Positions 61,254 through 64,000 of a DNA stretch of 64,000 nucleotides are shown here, piece by piece. Where the stretch lies: positions 992,001-1,056,000 of the forward strand of contig NZ_VFML01000002.1 in the NCBI RefSeq assembly GCF_006715045.1, in the 5' to 3' direction. The position numbers and the translations under genes are program-made. This DNA comes from Amycolatopsis cihanbeyliensis. GTDB lineage: Bacteria; Actinomycetota; Actinomycetes; Mycobacteriales; Pseudonocardiaceae. Below the pieces are notes generated by a model. That model saw only the letters and a list, made by a program, of their open reading frames with translations. It was not told where the DNA came from and did not search any database. Each line of letters opens with the position of its first letter. Position 1 is the stretch's first letter.

Positions 61254-61285
61254 ATTTTTGTAAGCTATTTTTGCTCACAAGTCAA
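61254..61285 (-). promoter_or_regulatory. GH101 promoter with DeoR-type direct repeats
   Basis: On the minus strand TTGACT (61285-61280) and TACAAA (61262-61257) are 17 bp apart, a good promoter for the GH101 gene. Two direct repeats of CAAAAAT (complements of 61254-61260 and 61267-61273) with a 13-bp period overlap the -10 and spacer. DeoR/GlpR repressors bind direct repeats of this kind, and the DeoR gene is directly upstream. Confidence 0.65.
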
Positions 61286-61310
61286 CAGAACAACACACCT
61301 TCGCTCAAGT

Positions 61311-62099
61311 TCAGACGGTGCGCAGGTCCACTCCGGCGGCGCGGAATGCGTCGGCGGCCTCGGGCGTCACCCCGGTATCGGTGACCACCGCGTGTACCGC
61401 GCCGACCGGGCAGATCCGGGCGAACGCCCGGTGGCCGAGCTTCGAGCTGTCCGCGGCGACCACCACCCGCGCCGAACGCTCGACCATCAACCGGTTGATG
61501 TTCGCCTCGCCCTCGTGGTGCGCGAACGCCCCGCCGCGCGGGTCGATCGCATCCACCCCGAGCACCAGCAGGTCCAGCGAGACCTCGCTGAGCACCCTGG
61601 TCGCCAGCGGTCCGGTCAGCTCGAAGGAGTGCGGGCGCGCCACCCCGCCGGTGAGCACCAGCTTGAGCTGGGCGCGCACCGCCAGCTCGTTGGCGATGTT
61701 GAGCGCGTTGGTGACCACGGTGAGCGTGGGCCCGTCCAGGCCGCCTGCGAGGTCGGTACCCGCGGCCAGCGATCGGGCGATCTCGGTGGTGGTCGTGCCC
61801 CCGTTCAGCCCGACCACCGCTCCCCGCGGCACCATGGCGGTCACCGCGCCGGCGATCCGCGACTTCTCCGGCGCGTGCCGCGCGGTCTTGTAGCGCAGTG
61901 GCAGGTCGTAGGACACGTTGTTGGACACCGCGCCGCCGCGGGTCCTGGTGAGCAGTTGCTGCTCGGCGAGGTGGTCGAAGTCCCTGCGGATCGTCGCCGC
62001 GGACACGCCCAGCTCGCCCGCCAGCTCCTCGACCTCGACCCGGTCCCGCGCACCGACGAGCTCGAGTACGCGGCCCAGCCGTTCGTACCGCCTCACCAT
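61311..62099 (-). CDS. DeoR/GlpR-family sugar regulator
   Basis: A 262-residue repressor with the family HTH (RYERLGRVLELVGARDRVEVEELAGELGVSAATIRRDFDHLAEQQLLTRTRGGAV) and the sugar-phosphate sensor domain (VGLNGGTTTTEIARSL, VVTNALNIANEL, LTGGVARPHSFELTGPLA, VVVAADSSKLG). It would sense a phosphorylated sugar derived from glycan breakdown. ATG 62099 overlaps the stop of the DUF5107 gene by seven bases, showing coupling. It lies upstream of, and likely represses, the GH101 gene. Confidence 0.93.
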   Translation of the reverse strand: MVRRYERLGRVLELVGARDRVEVEELAGELGVSAATIRRDFDHLAEQQLLTRTRGGAVSNNVSYDLPLRYKTARHAPEKSRIAGAVTAMVPRGAVVGLNGGTTTTEIARSLAAGTDLAGGLDGPTLTVVTNALNIANELAVRAQLKLVLTGGVARPHSFELTGPLATRVLSEVSLDLLVLGVDAIDPRGGAFAHHEGEANINRLMVERSARVVVAADSSKLGHRAFARICPVGAVHAVVTDTGVTPEAADAFRAAGVDLRTV

Positions 62100-64000
62100 C
62101 CGGTCATCCGGAAGTCGTACCGGGGCGGCAGCGGGCGAACCTGCCTCCCCTCTGCGGCCAGTGCGTGCTGGATCTCCTCCCAGGTCCGGGAAAGCAGCGT
62201 CTCCCCTTCCCGGATGTCCGGCACCTCGAACCCGGAGTCGAAGATCTCCTCCGCACCCCGCGGATCGCCGAGCGCCAGCCGCAGCCTTGCCTCGAGCAGC
62301 CGAACCCTGCCCAGCGCCCGCACCCGCGCCGGAAGGCCGCCCAGCAGGTGTCGTGCCTGCTCGGGCCGCCCCGCGGCGAGGGTCCCGGCGAGCGCCTCCA
62401 CCGCCAACGCCGGAGTTTCCGGGCTCAGCCCGTGCGCCTCGACGAGCAGGTCGGCCGCCTCGGCAGCCCGGCCCCGTTCGCCTGCCAGCACCGCGAGGTT
62501 GCGGGTGGCCCACGCGTTCGGCGCCCGCGCCAGCGAGGCACGCCACGCCTGCTCGGCACCCGCGAGGTCGCCATGCCGCCAGCGGGCGATCCCACGCTGG
62601 TACCAGCTTGCCCAGGTGTCGGCCACCGCTTCCACCAGCTCTCGCCACGGCGCCGACACCGGCGCCGTTCCGGGCGCCTCGGCGGGGTCACCCTCCGGCG
62701 CGCGGCCGGCAAGCAGGTCCAGCCACGGCCGCTGCCGCCGGGTCAGCGTGCTCGCGGGGAAGGGAGTCGCGCGCAGGTCCAGCCCGCGCAGCCGCGCCTC
62801 CAACGCGCCCCAGCCGGAGCCGGTGTGCAGCCACTCACCGGGTTCGGTATCGGCGACGCCCAGCCAGTCCCGGTACCGCGCGGCGAGTTCCGAGGCACCG
62901 GGCAGCCGCTCCCGCACCTCCGCGCAGGCTCGTGTCCATTCCGGACCATGCACGACGGCGGGATCGGTGCGCAGCGGACCGTAGGCCTCCAGCCAGTCCC
63001 ATACCTCGCCCGCGGGCAACGGCAGATGCTCGAGCTGGGTCCGCGCCAGCCCGGCCTGGATCTCCAGGTAACCGGGAGCGCCGGGGGACAGCCACTCCTG
63101 CCAGCGCGCGCCGCCGGCGGAGGTGCCCCAGACGAACAGTTTCCGCCCGCGCAGGCGGCCCGTGGACAGCTGCGCAAGGCCCTCGCCCCGCTCGTCCACG
63201 GCGGCGATCAACGGGTACTCCTCCCCCGGCAGGTCGAAGAACAAGTCCGCGGCATGCCGGTGCCGTTCCGGGTAGGTCAGGTCCGGCGTCCCCGGCACCG
63301 GGATCCGCTCCAGCCGTCCCGAGTAGGCGTACCGCCACGCTCCTTCGGCCGGCGCCAGCACGCGGGTTCCCTGCTCCTGCTTCACGGCGATGTTCGACCA
63401 CCAGTAGGCGGGCACGGTGTGTGGATGCGGGTTGCGTATCCGCACACCGACGTACAGGAAGTCGGAGTCGGGCGGGAGCCACAGGTCCACCTGGTACGGC
63501 AGGTCCCTTGTCCGCTCCCACTCCCACAGCCGTAGCACCGGCGAACCGTCCGGCCCCGTCACCCGCGCCGCGTGCATCGGCGCGCAGGTCAGCGTGGTGT
63601 GCCCGGTACTACCCAGGTTCCACTCCACCCCGCCGGCGAACCACGCGCCGCGCAGGGCGAGGTTCGCCGGTTGGCACACCGGGTTGCGGTGCACCAGCTC
63701 GCGGCCGCTTTCCCGATGCCACAAGGAGTACAACCTGCCGCCGAGCGAGGGCAGCACGGTAGCCCGCAGCCGCCCGTTGTCCAGCACGATCGCGGGCAAC
63801 TCCCGCTCGGTCCGCTCGCGCGAGTAGGCGTCCTGCAGGTGGTACGGCAACACGCTACCCAGGCGACCGTAGGCCAGGTTCGCGGCCAGGTCCGGCGGCA
63901 ACTCGCCGGGGTTGGTCACCTCCTGCGCCCGCTCCGGCATGGTCAGCGGCGGCAAAGGGTTCTCCGGCCCGAGCTCGGCGGTCGGCAGCACCAGCTCGGT
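62093..64000 (-). CDS. DUF5107 / TPR protein, start outside the window
   Basis: The coding frame is open to the right window edge (it reads TELVLPTAELGPENPLPPL), so the start is missing; at least 635 residues are present. The N-terminal part is the DUF5107 domain with a carbohydrate-mutarotase-like beta fold (AIVLDNGRLRATVLPSLGGRLYSLWHRESGRELVHRNP; GGVEWNLGSTGHT; VGVRIRNPHPHTVPAYWWSNIAV). The C-terminal third is TPR-like helices (YQRGIARWRHGDLAGAEQAWRASLARAPNAWATRNLAVL). DUF5107 proteins accompany sugar ABC transporters and glycosidases, in keeping with the DeoR and GH101 genes here. Confidence 0.9.
   Translation of the reverse strand, partial: TELVLPTAELGPENPLPPLTMPERAQEVTNPGELPPDLAANLAYGRLGSVLPYHLQDAYSRERTERELPAIVLDNGRLRATVLPSLGGRLYSLWHRESGRELVHRNPVCQPANLALRGAWFAGGVEWNLGSTGHTTLTCAPMHAARVTGPDGSPVLRLWEWERTRDLPYQVDLWLPPDSDFLYVGVRIRNPHPHTVPAYWWSNIAVKQEQGTRVLAPAEGAWRYAYSGRLERIPVPGTPDLTYPERHRHAADLFFDLPGEEYPLIAAVDERGEGLAQLSTGRLRGRKLFVWGTSAGGARWQEWLSPGAPGYLEIQAGLARTQLEHLPLPAGEVWDWLEAYGPLRTDPAVVHGPEWTRACAEVRERLPGASELAARYRDWLGVADTEPGEWLHTGSGWGALEARLRGLDLRATPFPASTLTRRQRPWLDLLAGRAPEGDPAEAPGTAPVSAPWRELVEAVADTWASWYQRGIARWRHGDLAGAEQAWRASLARAPNAWATRNLAVLAGERGRAAEAADLLVEAHGLSPETPALAVEALAGTLAAGRPEQARHLLGGLPARVRALGRVRLLEARLRLALGDPRGAEEIFDSGFEVPDIREGETLLSRTWEEIQHALAAEGRQVRPLPPRYDFRMTGW

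Noticed and set aside
1..64000. tRNA, rRNA, insertion sequence or prophage genes
   Set aside because: I looked for tRNA-like cloverleaf ends, transposase motifs and phage integrases or structural genes and found none I could support.

Overview
The window is high-GC actinobacterial DNA. The gene set (crotonyl-CoA reductase, MeaB, methylmalonyl-CoA epimerase, a FilP-type coiled-coil protein, a DUF222/HNH endonuclease with an actinobacterial SOS box, Scr1/DUF397 regulators, OtrA- and Erm-type resistance genes, many leaderless starts) points to a filamentous actinomycete. Pseudonocardiaceae (Amycolatopsis/Prauserella/Saccharomonospora type) is my best guess. This is inference from gene content; no rRNA or tRNA gene is visible.

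Layout. 1-10.9 kb (minus): a secreted LamG protein, a 2,254-residue Rhs/YD-repeat polymorphic toxin with a HINT releasing domain and a short C-terminal tip, an AT-richer immunity-like gene, then the edge of a second HINT module 124/126 identical to the first, i.e. an orphan toxin cassette. 11.1-13.8 kb: a PEP-mutase/isocitrate-lyase-family enzyme and an AhpD-like protein, divergent from a MocR regulator. 13.9-22.2 kb: propionate/ethylmalonyl-CoA metabolism (meaB, thiolase, mce, ccr), a TetR regulator, filP-like, usp and a class III adenylyl cyclase. 22.2-25.6 kb: SOS-box DUF222-HNH gene, proA, an M50 protease. 25.6-30.8 kb: an Erm-type methyltransferase behind a 19-codon leader peptide with an RLRLR motif, a second methyltransferase, an arginase-family protein, RidA, mtnA and a TIGR04222 membrane protein. 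30.8-36 kb: ferredoxin and P450 under a TetR regulator with a perfect 22-bp operator, a kinase-like protein and a beta-propeller protein. 36-42 kb: FAD/Fe-S D-lactate-type dehydrogenase, a hydratase, small proteins, an acyl-CoA dehydrogenase. 42-48.8 kb: gltB and gltD, separated by a duplicated junction carrying two micro-ORFs. 48.8-54.3 kb: OtrA-type ribosomal protection gene with an overlapping upstream ORF, a peptide-type binding lipoprotein and a secreted LVIVD-like protein. 54.3-58.2 kb: Scr1/DUF397 regulator pair with three divergent small genes, a thioesterase and two gene remnants. 58.2-64 kb: GH101 endo-alpha-N-acetylgalactosaminidase, a DeoR regulator and the start-truncated end of a DUF5107/TPR protein, a mucin-type glycan utilisation locus.

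How the parts work together. The thiolase, Ccr, Mce and MeaB genes supply and interconvert C4/C5 acyl-CoAs (ethylmalonyl- and methylmalonyl-CoA), which also feed polyketide synthesis. GltB/GltD make glutamate, and ProA uses it for proline. Two ribosome-directed self-protection genes (erm-like, otrA-like) both appear to sit behind translated leader ORFs, suggesting drug-responsive attenuation. The Rhs locus shows a toxin gene, an immunity gene and a spare HINT-linked cassette in the order expected for tip switching by homologous recombination.
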